From positions 124,001 through 188,000 of IMG/VR virus record IMGVR_UViG_3300018962_000001: 64,000 nucleotides of DNA. The stretch is one strand, 5' to 3'. The notes beneath the pieces were generated by a model, which worked only from the letters and a program-made list of their open reading frames with translations, was not told the origin of the DNA and made no database searches. Shown in pieces: positions 40,995 through 50,300 of the stretch (positions are counted from its first letter, which is position 1; each line of letters starts with the position of its first letter). A program made the position numbers and the translations under genes. Source of the stretch: a virus.

Positions 40995-41482
40995 TCATCC
41001 TCCCGGACACCACCCAATGGGATCGGCGTCACGGACGCTTGGCGTCCGGCAACATGGTTGAGATGGATTAACGCCAGTTCCCAGGAGGCATCGGCTTCCA
41101 CGATCAGGCCGCGCTGCTGCATGGCAACCGCTGCCCCATACACTTTGTTATCCAGCAGATCCTTAAGATGGGCGAAGGTTTGGGATCGGGCCTTGCTCAT
41201 CGCCAGCCCACCGCCCATTTGGACATTCACCTGCGGCACGGCCTTCCGAAGAAAGCGCAGCAGCGCGAAATAGGTCGCCGCCCACTGCACGTCATCCACC
41301 GAGCTATAGTGCAGGCCGGGGATTAACTCAGCAGGCGGCGGATGAATTCCACTAAACAACCGCAGGGTTGCGTCGAGGACGGGCTTATAGCCATCGGGAT
41401 CGTCGCGATCCGACAGCTTAAGTTCAGCAGTGACCGCTGAAAACTCATTCCGTAGCCAACTCAGCAATTCCCCACGTAGCAT
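40985..41482 (-). CDS. head-tail adaptor candidate, 165 aa
   Basis: The protein is all-helical, beginning MLRGELLSWLRNEFSAVTAELKL and continuing through LQ-rich helices (ATYFALLRFLRKAVPQV; KARSQTFAHLKDLLDNKVYGAAVAM). Helical adaptor proteins (SPP1 gp15-like, HK97 gp6-like) attach below the portal and are the first neck gene after the capsid protein. Size is somewhat above the family's ~100. Assignment by order and helicity. Confidence 0.55.
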   Translation of the reverse strand: MLRGELLSWLRNEFSAVTAELKLSDRDDPDGYKPVLDATLRLFSGIHPPPAELIPGLHYSSVDDVQWAATYFALLRFLRKAVPQVNVQMGGGLAMSKARSQTFAHLKDLLDNKVYGAAVAMQQRGLIVEADASWELALIHLNHVAGRQASVTPIPLGGVREDEWA

Positions 41483-42036
41483 TAGCGCCTCTGCTGCTTG
41501 GTCGCGATCGGGACGCCATCGGCGTCCACTTCCACGCCACCGACGATATAGACCGGGCCGCCAGGTCCAGCCTGGTCTAAGCCCAGCCCGGCCAGTTCCG
41601 CAGCGGCACTCGCCGCCTGGGCGGATCGCAGGATTGCCTCACTAATCACGATCTGGCCGCCGCCGTGGGCCGCCGCCGCCGCCGACTGGGCTGCCTGAAC
41701 ATCCTGCGCCAACGTCCGTTCGCGCTGCGTTTGCTGCTGGATCGAGACCTGCGTGGTCGCCTGGGCTGCTTCCTCCGCGCGCGGCGCGCGCACTTCGCCC
41801 GTCGTTAGCTCTTTGCCATCCGGCGGATTCTGCGCCAAGGTGTCTGCGAGCGCCTGCTCCCGCGCCAAGCGTTCTTTTGTCGCCGCACGTAGCTCCTCGC
41901 GCCGGGCTTCCTGCTGCTCCTGTTCCTGGCGGGCTTGGGCCTCGGCGACCTCTTTCGTGGTCTGATCCGCGACCTTCGTGGCTTCCCGGTCCAGTGCCGC
42001 ATCCCGCTTGGCCTGCTCGTCTTTCTTCTCAGCCAT
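41482..42036 (-). CDS. coiled-coil hypothetical protein between capsid and neck genes, 184 aa
   Basis: Residues 1-120 are Glu, Gln, Arg and Ala rich with long coiled-coil character. Then comes GGQIVISEAILRSAQAASAAAELA and a short strand end PVYIVGGVEVDADGVPI, a pattern seen at the C-termini of small head proteins. The stop overlaps the adaptor start. It could be a minor capsid or scaffold-like accessory protein. No family match. Confidence 0.6.
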   Translation of the reverse strand: MAEKKDEQAKRDAALDREATKVADQTTKEVAEAQARQEQEQQEARREELRAATKERLAREQALADTLAQNPPDGKELTTGEVRAPRAEEAAQATTQVSIQQQTQRERTLAQDVQAAQSAAAAAHGGGQIVISEAILRSAQAASAAAELAGLGLDQAGPGGPVYIVGGVEVDADGVPIATKQQRR

Positions 42037-42078
42037 GATCGGTTCCTTTATGCCGTGCGCCCGGAGGCGCGATTCGGC

Positions 42079-43140
42079 CTAGATCGTTGGAGCCGTATAG
42101 GTTGCGCCCCCAACATAGAGGACGGCCCCGTTCGTCCTATTCCAGACCCCGATCCCAAACTCCCTGTCCATCGTCTGGGCGCGCAGTGGATAGTGCTCGT
42201 GGTCGGCAGCAATCGTCAGATCCCCGGCGAGACCACCATCACGGGTGCGCAGCACCAGCGGTTTCAGCGGCGAGGCGGCATCGAAGCAGAAAAGGTAGCC
42301 GGATGGAACCCACGGCTTCACCCACACCTCCGCTGGCCCGAAGATCCCGATGGCGCGGTTATACATCGTGCCCATATCGAGAGTCCGACCCGGTGCGGTT
42401 CGCTCGTTGGCTCCCGGCTGAATCCGCATATCGAAATAGGGCGTGAAGTTCGAGAATGCCCGGAACGTGGCTTCCGACGCGCGATTGATATACAGCCGGA
42501 CCCCTACGCCAAACCCGTGCTCGACCACCGTCTCAACCACGTTCAGCGCTGCCGCTTCGGTCAGCGTGGTGGTTGCGAGGTAGTGGGTATGTGTGCTTGA
42601 ATCAAACGGCTGCCCGTAGGGATCGTTGGGGATGGCCGTCCCATCCGCATTGACCAACGCCCGCAGCGGCACGTTGACGTTATCCACCAACCGATCGATG
42701 TAGGCAAGGTTGTTCGTTGGGGTAAATAACGCACGCTTAATCTGCCGTTGGATATTCCGAATATCCGCCGTGCGGGCCGCGACATATTGTGCGTCCAGCT
42801 CGGCGACGGTTCGGTTCATCATGTAGAGTCGCGTCCATTGAATCGAGTACTGGAACAGGCGCATCGGAAAGCCCACGGTAACACCGGCGGCGATCTTCTG
42901 CGCGTCTGCCGTGCCGTACTCGTCAACTTCGACCATCTCGCCCTCGGCCACGCCACCGTAGCGGCGCTGGCGATCGACGGTCGGATCGACCAGATCCCCG
43001 ATCATTTCGCGCACAATCATATTGTGGGCATCGAGGTTGGCTTGAATCGCGGCGAACGCACGGTCCTCCCCAAACTGCGCAATCGTCTGATTGGCGGCCT
43101 GGGTGTCAAGGACCTGTAAGGTACCGTATGAGGTTGCCAT
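42079..43140 (-). CDS. major capsid protein, 353 aa
   Basis: The gene follows the scaffold and decoration genes, the classical order. The N-terminal helix (residues 14-50, ANQTIAQFGEDRAFAAIQANLDAHN) precedes an extended loop region (DPTVDRQRRYGG). A long spine-like helix occurs around 110-150 (RTVAELDAQYVAARTADIRNIQRQIKRALF), and the C-terminal half has P-domain strands (GIGVWNRTNGAVLYVGGATY). Length fits HK97-fold capsid proteins without an N-terminal delta domain. About 40 bases without a gene follow it. Confidence 0.78.
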   Translation of the reverse strand: MATSYGTLQVLDTQAANQTIAQFGEDRAFAAIQANLDAHNMIVREMIGDLVDPTVDRQRRYGGVAEGEMVEVDEYGTADAQKIAAGVTVGFPMRLFQYSIQWTRLYMMNRTVAELDAQYVAARTADIRNIQRQIKRALFTPTNNLAYIDRLVDNVNVPLRALVNADGTAIPNDPYGQPFDSSTHTHYLATTTLTEAAALNVVETVVEHGFGVGVRLYINRASEATFRAFSNFTPYFDMRIQPGANERTAPGRTLDMGTMYNRAIGIFGPAEVWVKPWVPSGYLFCFDAASPLKPLVLRTRDGGLAGDLTIAADHEHYPLRAQTMDREFGIGVWNRTNGAVLYVGGATYTAPTI

Positions 43141-43152
43141 TGCAGATCCTCC

Positions 43153-43551
43153 CTAGTATGAGCGCATCGTATGGATGCGCGTGCCGTCGAGCGTTCGTCC
43201 AACCGGCACGGTGCCACCCGTCGAGGCCACCGTATCATAGCCACCCGGCACCGTGCCGGACAGGTACAAGAAGATTCCGGGCGTTAGGCCCGCGCCATAG
43301 CGCACGTTCACATCGTAGTTCAACGTGCATGCTTCACCAATGGCCGCTGCCTGTAACGCCATACCGTCCACCACGGCGGCGGCATTGGCCGCCGCCCCGG
43401 ACGAGCGGTAGATCCGCCCGTCCACTGCGGAGATATAGCACAGGTCACCGGCAGCGATCGGCTCGCCTGCGATCAAGCCCGTATAGCGATTAACGGCGGG
43501 CGGGACCACATGCGAGAGGGTTGGAACCCCACTTTTCGCGATAGCAGCCAT
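43153..43551 (-). CDS. capsid decoration protein (gpD/DUF2190-like), 132 aa
   Basis: The protein contains a compact beta-barrel pattern: AGEPIAAGDLCYISAVDGRIYRSSG (residues 28-52), an Ala-rich GMALQAAAIGEACTL, and GTVPVGRTLDGTRIHTM at the end. 'AG..I.AGD..Y....GR.' matches the small decoration proteins that stabilise capsids. The place between scaffold and major capsid genes agrees. Trimers on capsid threefold axes expected. Confidence 0.75.
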   Translation of the reverse strand: MAAIAKSGVPTLSHVVPPAVNRYTGLIAGEPIAAGDLCYISAVDGRIYRSSGAAANAAAVVDGMALQAAAIGEACTLNYDVNVRYGAGLTPGIFLYLSGTVPGGYDTVASTGGTVPVGRTLDGTRIHTMRSY

Positions 43552-43566
43552 AATGCTGAGACCTCA

Positions 43567-44370
43567 CTACAGGGAATACATGCCTGTCTGGTGCAGGCGT
43601 GCGCGCTGTTCATCGGTCGCTTGCTGCGAGGCCGATGGCTGCGCACTCCCATCTGGTTTCGGGGGGCGCGGATTACCGGGCGGGATTGGGGTCATGAGTC
43701 GCTGGGCAAGCGATCGTGCTTGTTTCGCCCACTGGACCCGCTGCTCCAGGGCAGCCGCTCCGGGGTCGAGCACTTTCACTTCAGTCGGCCATTCACCCGT
43801 TTCCGTGTCGATTAATTCATTGACCATCGCGGCATACCGCTCGGCCTGGGCACGCGCCGTGGCGAGTTCGCCCTGCGCTTGCTCCTGCTGCACGGTCAGC
43901 TGGGTCGTCAGTTGCGTGGTCTGGGCTTCCAACTCGGTGACTCGGCGTTTGTGATCACCGATCTCGCGTTCGCGTTTATCGGCGAGCTTTTGCCACTGTC
44001 GTTGTTTTTCAGCTTCCTCCTCCTCGGCTTTGCGCGCGGCCTCCGCGGCCTCCGCTGCTGCCGTCGCCGCCGCCGCCGCCGCTTCCTCCTGGGCCACCCG
44101 TTCCTGGGTTTCGCGGTCCAGAATTTGTTGCCGCAAGCGCGCCGCTTCCGCCTCCGCATCCTGCTTGGCCTTGTTCACTTCGTCAAACCGGGCCTTGGGG
44201 ATCATATGGTCCGCCGGGGCAGGCGTTGGTGCGGGGCTGGGCGTTGGTGCAGGATCGGTCCCCGTAGGCGCAGGATCACCGTCACCCGGCGCAGGATCAG
44301 TCGTGAATGACCGGGTAAGGAGGAATAACGACCACAGCGCCAATTGTGGGAGCATGAATGTGCCAAACAT
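43567..44370 (-). CDS. scaffolding protein, 267 aa
   Basis: The start at 44370 (MFGTFMLPQLAL) has GGAG eight bases before it; a GTG at 44418 in frame is weaker. After a hydrophobic N-terminus (residues 1-18, unusual for scaffolds), a Pro/Asp/Thr-rich linker leads into a ~110-residue coiled coil (60-170, with an Ala run from a GCC repeat). Then comes a basic-proline C-terminus ending in TDEQRARLHQTGMYSL. It is expected to chaperone capsid assembly and be removed later. It is the first gene after a strong - strand promoter and structured leader. Confidence 0.75.
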   Translation of the reverse strand: MFGTFMLPQLALWSLFLLTRSFTTDPAPGDGDPAPTGTDPAPTPSPAPTPAPADHMIPKARFDEVNKAKQDAEAEAARLRQQILDRETQERVAQEEAAAAAATAAAEAAEAARKAEEEEAEKQRQWQKLADKREREIGDHKRRVTELEAQTTQLTTQLTVQQEQAQGELATARAQAERYAAMVNELIDTETGEWPTEVKVLDPGAAALEQRVQWAKQARSLAQRLMTPIPPGNPRPPKPDGSAQPSASQQATDEQRARLHQTGMYSL

Positions 44371-44482
44371 ACAGGAATCTCCGGTACGATCCGTTTCGAG
44401 TTTTTCGTGCAACGCCACGGGATCAATACTGCTAGGATGGGGGGATTGAGCAGCTGCTTCAGCGGGGGAGGTTAAACAACAA

Positions 44483-44520
44483 CAGCGCTCGAACTACCTC
44501 GTGAGGTAGTCTGAGCGCTG
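44483..44520 (-). promoter_or_regulatory. two-part hairpin in the scaffold-gene leader
   Basis: CAGCGCTC (44483-44490) pairs with GAGCGCTG (44513-44520); inside, ACTACCTC (44493-44500) pairs with GAGGTAGT (44503-44510). The 2-base internal loops are symmetric and the terminal loop is GT. It lies about 25 bases after the expected start of transcription, so it may protect or regulate the message for capsid genes. Confidence 0.7.
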
Positions 44521-44556
44521 ACGAAACCGTGCTCCGCAGCTATACGTAATGCCCAT

Positions 44557-44585
44557 AGTATAAGGACCGCTGGTGCTGGTGTCAA
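44557..44585 (-). promoter_or_regulatory. strong sigma70-like promoter of the capsid genes
   Basis: On the - strand, TTGACA (44580-44585) and TATACT (44557-44562) are exactly 17 bases apart. It drives the scaffold, decoration and capsid genes. Confidence 0.8.
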
Positions 44586-44599
44586 TAGCGGGGGTTGAC

Positions 44600-44848
44600 T
44601 CAGGCGGGATCTCGCCTCGATTCTGGGTCGGAATCGAGCAGCGGTGAGCTGGAATCATGGCGCAGCCGCTGACGATCCGCGCGGCGTTCCGTTCGCGACA
44701 GCACGCTATGCGGGAGTCCCAAATAGTCCTCCAGGCTGGTCAACAGCAAAATCAGCGCCTGACGTGCCGCCATGCCGAGTCGATAGTGATCTCCTTGGGC
44801 ACTTGGCCGGAGCGGTACCGGAGATTTCGTGGGCGAATCGTGAGCCAT
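44600..44848 (-). CDS. small basic hypothetical protein, 82 aa
   Basis: The start at 44848 (MAHDSPTK) has AAGGA at 7 bases. The protein is Arg and Ser rich, with one helical hydrophobic stretch (ARQALILLLTSLEDYLGLP, about 26-44). It ends just before the capsid promoter. A membrane or DNA-binding role cannot be told. No family recognised. Confidence 0.5.
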   Translation of the reverse strand: MAHDSPTKSPVPLRPSAQGDHYRLGMAARQALILLLTSLEDYLGLPHSVLSRTERRADRQRLRHDSSSPLLDSDPESRRDPA

Positions 44849-44867
44849 ACCCATTCCTTCTTGCTCC

Positions 44868-45233
44868 CTACAGGGGATTCAGATCTTCGATCACTCGAAT
44901 GGTAAAATAATCGTCGGTTGGAATTGTGAGTCGCTGATCTGGCGACCCATACTGGACCTCGATTTCGGCGAGATAATCCCCCGGCGGGAGCGCGGTCTCG
45001 CCCGGAAGCCACTGAAACTGAAAGCGCGTGGTTACCCGCCCATCATACGTTCCGGTTTCCGCCGTTCCAGGACGTTGAATGACCAACACCCCCCGCTCAT
45101 TCCGCACGAAAAACCAGAACACGCCATTGAGTGTTGGGAGGGGCGTGCCATCCGCCTGCCACAGATCGGCCCGAAACGGCGTGAGTGTATCATTGCGCTT
45201 CTGATAATGAACCAGATTTGACCCGCGATTCAT
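44868..45233 (-). CDS. beta-rich virion-associated candidate, 121 aa
   Basis: The start at 45233 (MNRGSNLVHYQ) follows CGGAGG, 5 bases after the adhesin stop. The sequence is a compact Ig-like beta-sandwich: NGVFWFFVRNERGVLV (about 34-49), TTRFQFQWLPGETALPPGDYLAEIEVQY and ending TIRVIEDLNPL. Proteins with 'PGDYLAEIEV' strands are found as baseplate upper or fibre-attachment proteins. It may anchor the preceding large adhesin to the particle. Confidence 0.6.
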   Translation of the reverse strand: MNRGSNLVHYQKRNDTLTPFRADLWQADGTPLPTLNGVFWFFVRNERGVLVIQRPGTAETGTYDGRVTTRFQFQWLPGETALPPGDYLAEIEVQYGSPDQRLTIPTDDYFTIRVIEDLNPL

Positions 45234-45237
45234 TGTG

Positions 45238-48200
45238 TCACCTCCGTACCTGGGCGCGTGTTCGGCTGGGGAGCACCATGCTGCGACAACGATGGCTGAC
45301 CACTGCTGCGCGCATCCGCAGATCACGCACGACGGCGCGAATTGGGAGCGCGAGCGTCGGGATCGCGCCCTGAAGATCGCCTGCCACGACCGCAAAACTG
45401 AGCACGGCGTGGCCGATCGATCGACTCAGCACCTGCCCGGCCCGCAGGGAAGCCTCCACGCTGAGCACGACCAACAGCGCACGCTGTCGGTGCGCTGTCG
45501 CGCCTGGCCCGACATCAAGCGCGATTCCGGCAGTCACCGATCGATACCCCGCACGTCGGGTGCCAGCAGCAATGATACTCGGTGCTGCGCTGACCAGGCT
45601 CCGAGCCACCGTGCTTTTGGCATGGAGGCTTCCCGTTCCAGCGGCGGTGCTGGTGAGCTGCCGCTGGGAATCTCGTCGCACCTGGGCGGTCATCAGATCG
45701 AGGACGCTTATCGCAATCGTATGCCCCCGCGCACTGATTCGATCGACGGTCCCCTGTACCGGGCCATGCCATCCACCAGGCCGGTGCGATTCTTGTGCCC
45801 GCGCGCCGGTGATGGTGGTGGCATGATCCACCTCGCCGAACCGAGTAGCCCCACCCCGACGCAGCACGTGGGCTTCCCCAACGACCCCCGCCGACACTCC
45901 CTGCCGGACCAGTGCTTGCCGGGCCAGCTGGAGACCGGTCTCCAGCGGAACGCCGAGACCGCGCACGGTGCTTGCCTGCGACCCAATCACAGCCTCAGCT
46001 TCCGCGTCCACCGTCCCGCTTCGATCGCGTCGACTCCACCGTTCAGCAAAGGTGCTCCCCGGAATAACGAATCCCGCATGGCGGGCACTTTGCCCCCCCG
46101 GACTCACCAGCGGGACCGCTGCCAGGCTGTCGCTCACGGCCCGAATCAGGCGTTGATCGCCACGCAGCCACGCCACCGCCAGCGCCCCCCACGGAGCTGC
46201 GCGACCAAAGCCCCGTCGCGTCGCGCTGGCCGGGTCGATCCCTTGGCTCACTGAGGGCGCGCGCGCGAGGATCTGGCGGCCTCCGGTTGTCGCGACCGGA
46301 GCAATTGCCTCTGCCACCCACTGGATCATGGTTGTGACTCGATCCCCGATCGTGGTTGTGACGATGGCGATCGGAGCCGTGCGGCGCTGGGCAAGGATGC
46401 GCGTCCCAACACTCATGACTCCCGTACCCCAGCCTGGCACACGGCGCACGGCCTGATGGGCCGCGAGGCCGATCGCTGGAAGATTTGCAGTTGCCGTTTG
46501 GCGAGACGCCGCCGTTCCCGCAGCGATGCCGGTGCCGATCGGCATCACTTGACTACGCAGGCGGGTTAACGCTTGGGCAGTGCGTAGCAGGCCGATCCCT
46601 GGCAGGTCCAGTAGCACGCCCCGCAGCGCCTCACGGCGCTGGGTAAGTCCGGCGGCGGCGGCGGCGATCGCCATGATCCCCCGGCGAATCGTTTGCTGTC
46701 CGCCCAGCGCGAGGGTGCTGCCGGTTCCCGCCGCGATCTGGCGCTGGGTCATGGTGCGATACCCAAGCCCACTGTTCGCCGCCTGGGTGCTGCCGATCCC
46801 GCGCAGGCCGTGGGTCATACGACTCGTGGTCATGGTGATGGGGACGGGCACCGCTGGGACCTTCAGTGCGTGTCCGCCTTTTGCCAGAGGGACCCCGATC
46901 TCGGTGGCGATTGCCACCGAGCGCGTCACCACTTGGCCCGCAGCAACGGTTGTATAATCGAGGTGATAGTCGTCAACATCAAAGATTTGCTGGGTTCCCG
47001 CAGGGACATTATCGATCTGCAAGGCGGCAACAATCCGGGGTGAGTTCCACATATCCACCACGCCCGGATAGCTTTCGTTCAGGACAAACAGCACGCCATC
47101 CGAAAGAAGCCAGCGGTAGGTAATCTGGTCATTCGCGATGTCCACAACAAACTCCAGGCGATGCCATACATCTGGGTCTAGCTCCTGCGTGAATCCATAG
47201 GCTTGCTCCGTTGAGGGCCGGTTGGCATCCCAGCCACGAGTCGCGCCAAACGGTCGCCAGTGCCGCGTTGGCGCGGTGATGATGTACGTAAAGGCAGCCT
47301 CCAAGCGCCGTCCCTGCTGGTACACCGAAAACGGAAACTCGACGGCTTGCGGGGCATTGACCGTGCCCGCATAGCGCCAGTTGATCCGGTAGATCCATCG
47401 CACGGCATCGACCCACGGAAGATCCTGGTACCGATACACATTGACATAGACCGGCTCACTCCCCGTATTGACCCCACCTGAGGTGGTGATTTCGATTTGA
47501 TAGATCTGTCCATCGCCCGATGGAGCCGATGCGTCCGCGACGATTCGATGGGTCTGCGTCATCGTATAGCCGGGCGACCCATCATTCGGGTTGAAGGTTG
47601 TGAGCGCGCCGTGAGTCCAAAATGCCTCGGTGTAGAGTTTCCATGCACTCAGCGCCGCCTGATCCAGCGGACCAAAAAATCCCTGGCTGCTACTGTCTCG
47701 CCGGGTCAGCGCTCCACTTGCAGGGAGGTTGACCCCTCCAGCGCGCTGGAGTGCCCGCCGCCCAATAGGCAGAGCGGCACTGTTTGCGAGGGTTGTGACT
47801 GCCTGGCGGCGTGCGGCGATCGTCCGCCAGATGCCGCGACTTCCGGGCAGCAACACACTGAGTTGTTTCGTGGCCTGGCCGCGCAGGCTTAACGCGGCCA
47901 GGGCTGGCCCGACCCAGGAGCCAGCAAGATGGGCACCTATGCGACGGACCAGCAGGCCGTTAACAGGGATGATGTGGTCCACCCCGCGCGGCTGTCCGAT
48001 CCTCCGCCCAGCACTCGTCTCCAAGGCGATCGAGGTCGTGGCAGCGCGCGTGATCGCGTTGCCAGCCGCAGGCGGGGCATTTAGATTGTCAAAGCTCGCG
48101 GTGTAGGCAGCGGCAGCGGCTCCCGCCGAGGACGTGCGTGCCCCAAATTGGACATATACCGACTCCAGCTCCGCGCCGGTGAGGATGGAGGTACTTTTCC

Positions 48201-50298
48201 ACGCGGTTGTCCCATCCGGCAAGGCATCAGGATGACTCCAGGTCAGCCCGTCTGCCGATACATCTCCATACAGAACCCCCGCCGTTTCCCGAATCCGCCA
48301 CCATCGATGGGCTGCCTCCTGGTAGCTGATCGTAATCGCTCCAATCCCGGTTTGCTGCCATTCCAGCGCCTGGGTATTCCCGTTATACTGAATCCAGACC
48401 GCATCCGCACTGGGATTGACGACCGCGGTTGCTTGCACCCGCAGCAGCACCCGCACGTTCGTTGTTGCGACTAAGGGGAGCACTTCCACGTGAATCGCTT
48501 GGCCGGTCAGGCGATAGGCGCTCGCAGAGGTGTAATAGCCGTAGTCACTCCCTGCTCCGGCGGAGGAAAGACTGATCTGAAGAACGGCTCCCGTTTCTGT
48601 CAGCGTTGGGGTTGCTGTCTTGTGGACGGTCCACATCGGACTCGCCACCGTGTCACTAAACGTATCGACCAGGCTTCCAAGGTTGGCGGTACTACTCATC
48701 ATCTGGATCGTCGGTTCGACGCCAACACCCACCGCCGGACCGATAAAGGCACCGCGCGCCACCGAGTCGATCGAATTTACTCCCAGAGACGCATTCCCGC
48801 TGATCAGCGCTCCTCGGCCAGTGCTTCGGATCGGTGCGGGTCCTGCCGTGGCGGGTATCGCGACGGTGCTGGATCGTGGATAGGCGGATCGATCGCCAAG
48901 TCCTGATGTGTTTGGCGAGGCAATCGTGCTGGCACGGCGAATACTAACGCCCACGCCAACACCGGGGGTGACACTGACTCCGACCGTTGGCTGACGGATG
49001 ACCGCCGTGGCTCCGGCGGCGGCCTCCTTATAGGTCACAATACCGCCAATCCAGGTTGCCGTGGCCGACAGGGTAAAGCCCACGGTTTCCGCTGCCCCAC
49101 CCACAAGGTCGCGGGTCCCCACGGTTAACGCGGCAGTCGTGGCGTCAGGATAACTCCCGCGACTCGCGTATGGACTGGCAACGCTGACCGACGCGACGGT
49201 CGCCGCATTCGCCAGCAGGCCGATCGCGAGGCGATTGCCACTGCCAAGGGCGGCACTGGTCGTCGCACTCGCAGCAGTCCCCATCCCGCCGCTGAACCCC
49301 GTGCGATCAACGGGATTGGTTGTGGCAATGCCAACAAACTCAAATGCGATGATCGAAAGATTGCCGGACCCAGCGCCACGCTGCACGGTGATCAAGGGAT
49401 TCGTGGTTGTCTGATTGTTTGCGTAGCGCCAGATCTGAATTTCATCACTCCCGCTAACCTGAACAAAATCGCGCGTGAAGCCGAGACCGCTGTTGTAGCT
49501 GACACTGGTAATCTCACTGGTTCCCGACATGCGATTATTCAGGGCGACGATCAGGGACGATCCTGATCGCGCGGCTTGCGGGAAGGAAAGGTTAAAGGTC
49601 GTGGTCGAGATTCCCTGGTTCCGGGCGGATTGGCAGAGGCCAAACGCACTGGGGGTCGCTGGGACGAGAAACACCGTGAGTCCACTATAGGCTCCGCTTC
49701 CCGCGTCATGCGATCGTGATCCGGTGACTCCTTCGGCAAGATCGTAGCCATACGCGACAAACTGGCGGCAATGAGCCGTGGTGGTCCCACCACTATTTTG
49801 ATCGGTCTCCTTGAACATCCGCCAATCCGCGGTGTACGTCGTGCCGGGCACCGCGCTCGTCTCTACCGTTAACCGCATCGCGCCGCGATAGCCAAGCCCT
49901 GCCCCATTGGTGGCAGCCGCATCCGTATGGGTGGTTCCGGTGGTACCACTGTACGACAAGAGACCGACCGCGCGCGCGCCCGCCGTGGTGAGCACGCCAG
50001 AGATCCCGCAACATGACCAGACACCGCGGCCCGATGTTCCCCAGGAAATGACGGGCGCGGCGGCGTTCCAGGCCGCTGAGAACAGCGCGGTACAGGTGGC
50101 GTTCGTCGAATCCTGGACCTGGCCTTCCTTGGTCCATCCGGTCGTTGCCGTTGTCACGGTGATGGCCGTGCTCGTTTTGATCGACACAAACACCCACAGC
50201 GTATCCTCGCTTGTCAGTGCAGGCGAGGATGGCAACGTGGGCGTTACCGACGCGGCGCTGAAGGTGCCCGTGGTTTTGTTTTTATGGCGAATGGGCAC
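45238..50298 (-). CDS. giant modular virion adhesin, 1686 aa
   Basis: The N-terminal half has two ~200-residue beta-sandwich domains (about 1-215 and 220-430). Arg/Gly/Ile-rich short repeats follow at about 445-535, then a LamG-like domain at about 540-745 containing WWRIRETAGVLYGDVSADGLTW and ending FDNLNA. More short repeats precede a second larger concanavalin-like domain (about 870-1110: HRLEFVVDIANDQITYRWLL). About 570 residues of ~19-residue repeats rich in Arg and Gly complete the protein. The order LamG then repeats is shared with the 2235-residue tail spike. Located on the capsid-gene side, it may be a head or whisker fibre. Confidence 0.7.
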   Translation of the reverse strand: MPIRHKNKTTGTFSAASVTPTLPSSPALTSEDTLWVFVSIKTSTAITVTTATTGWTKEGQVQDSTNATCTALFSAAWNAAAPVISWGTSGRGVWSCCGISGVLTTAGARAVGLLSYSGTTGTTHTDAAATNGAGLGYRGAMRLTVETSAVPGTTYTADWRMFKETDQNSGGTTTAHCRQFVAYGYDLAEGVTGSRSHDAGSGAYSGLTVFLVPATPSAFGLCQSARNQGISTTTFNLSFPQAARSGSSLIVALNNRMSGTSEITSVSYNSGLGFTRDFVQVSGSDEIQIWRYANNQTTTNPLITVQRGAGSGNLSIIAFEFVGIATTNPVDRTGFSGGMGTAASATTSAALGSGNRLAIGLLANAATVASVSVASPYASRGSYPDATTAALTVGTRDLVGGAAETVGFTLSATATWIGGIVTYKEAAAGATAVIRQPTVGVSVTPGVGVGVSIRRASTIASPNTSGLGDRSAYPRSSTVAIPATAGPAPIRSTGRGALISGNASLGVNSIDSVARGAFIGPAVGVGVEPTIQMMSSTANLGSLVDTFSDTVASPMWTVHKTATPTLTETGAVLQISLSSAGAGSDYGYYTSASAYRLTGQAIHVEVLPLVATTNVRVLLRVQATAVVNPSADAVWIQYNGNTQALEWQQTGIGAITISYQEAAHRWWRIRETAGVLYGDVSADGLTWSHPDALPDGTTAWKSTSILTGAELESVYVQFGARTSSAGAAAAAYTASFDNLNAPPAAGNAITRAATTSIALETSAGRRIGQPRGVDHIIPVNGLLVRRIGAHLAGSWVGPALAALSLRGQATKQLSVLLPGSRGIWRTIAARRQAVTTLANSAALPIGRRALQRAGGVNLPASGALTRRDSSSQGFFGPLDQAALSAWKLYTEAFWTHGALTTFNPNDGSPGYTMTQTHRIVADASAPSGDGQIYQIEITTSGGVNTGSEPVYVNVYRYQDLPWVDAVRWIYRINWRYAGTVNAPQAVEFPFSVYQQGRRLEAAFTYIITAPTRHWRPFGATRGWDANRPSTEQAYGFTQELDPDVWHRLEFVVDIANDQITYRWLLSDGVLFVLNESYPGVVDMWNSPRIVAALQIDNVPAGTQQIFDVDDYHLDYTTVAAGQVVTRSVAIATEIGVPLAKGGHALKVPAVPVPITMTTSRMTHGLRGIGSTQAANSGLGYRTMTQRQIAAGTGSTLALGGQQTIRRGIMAIAAAAAGLTQRREALRGVLLDLPGIGLLRTAQALTRLRSQVMPIGTGIAAGTAASRQTATANLPAIGLAAHQAVRRVPGWGTGVMSVGTRILAQRRTAPIAIVTTTIGDRVTTMIQWVAEAIAPVATTGGRQILARAPSVSQGIDPASATRRGFGRAAPWGALAVAWLRGDQRLIRAVSDSLAAVPLVSPGGQSARHAGFVIPGSTFAERWSRRDRSGTVDAEAEAVIGSQASTVRGLGVPLETGLQLARQALVRQGVSAGVVGEAHVLRRGGATRFGEVDHATTITGARAQESHRPGGWHGPVQGTVDRISARGHTIAISVLDLMTAQVRRDSQRQLTSTAAGTGSLHAKSTVARSLVSAAPSIIAAGTRRAGYRSVTAGIALDVGPGATAHRQRALLVVLSVEASLRAGQVLSRSIGHAVLSFAVVAGDLQGAIPTLALPIRAVVRDLRMRAAVVSHRCRSMVLPSRTRAQVRR

Positions 50299-50300
50299 CG

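Noticed and set aside
45235-46254. 339-residue + strand open frame opposite the 1686-residue adhesin
   Set aside because: Shadow frame of a long repeat-rich coding region; no start signals.
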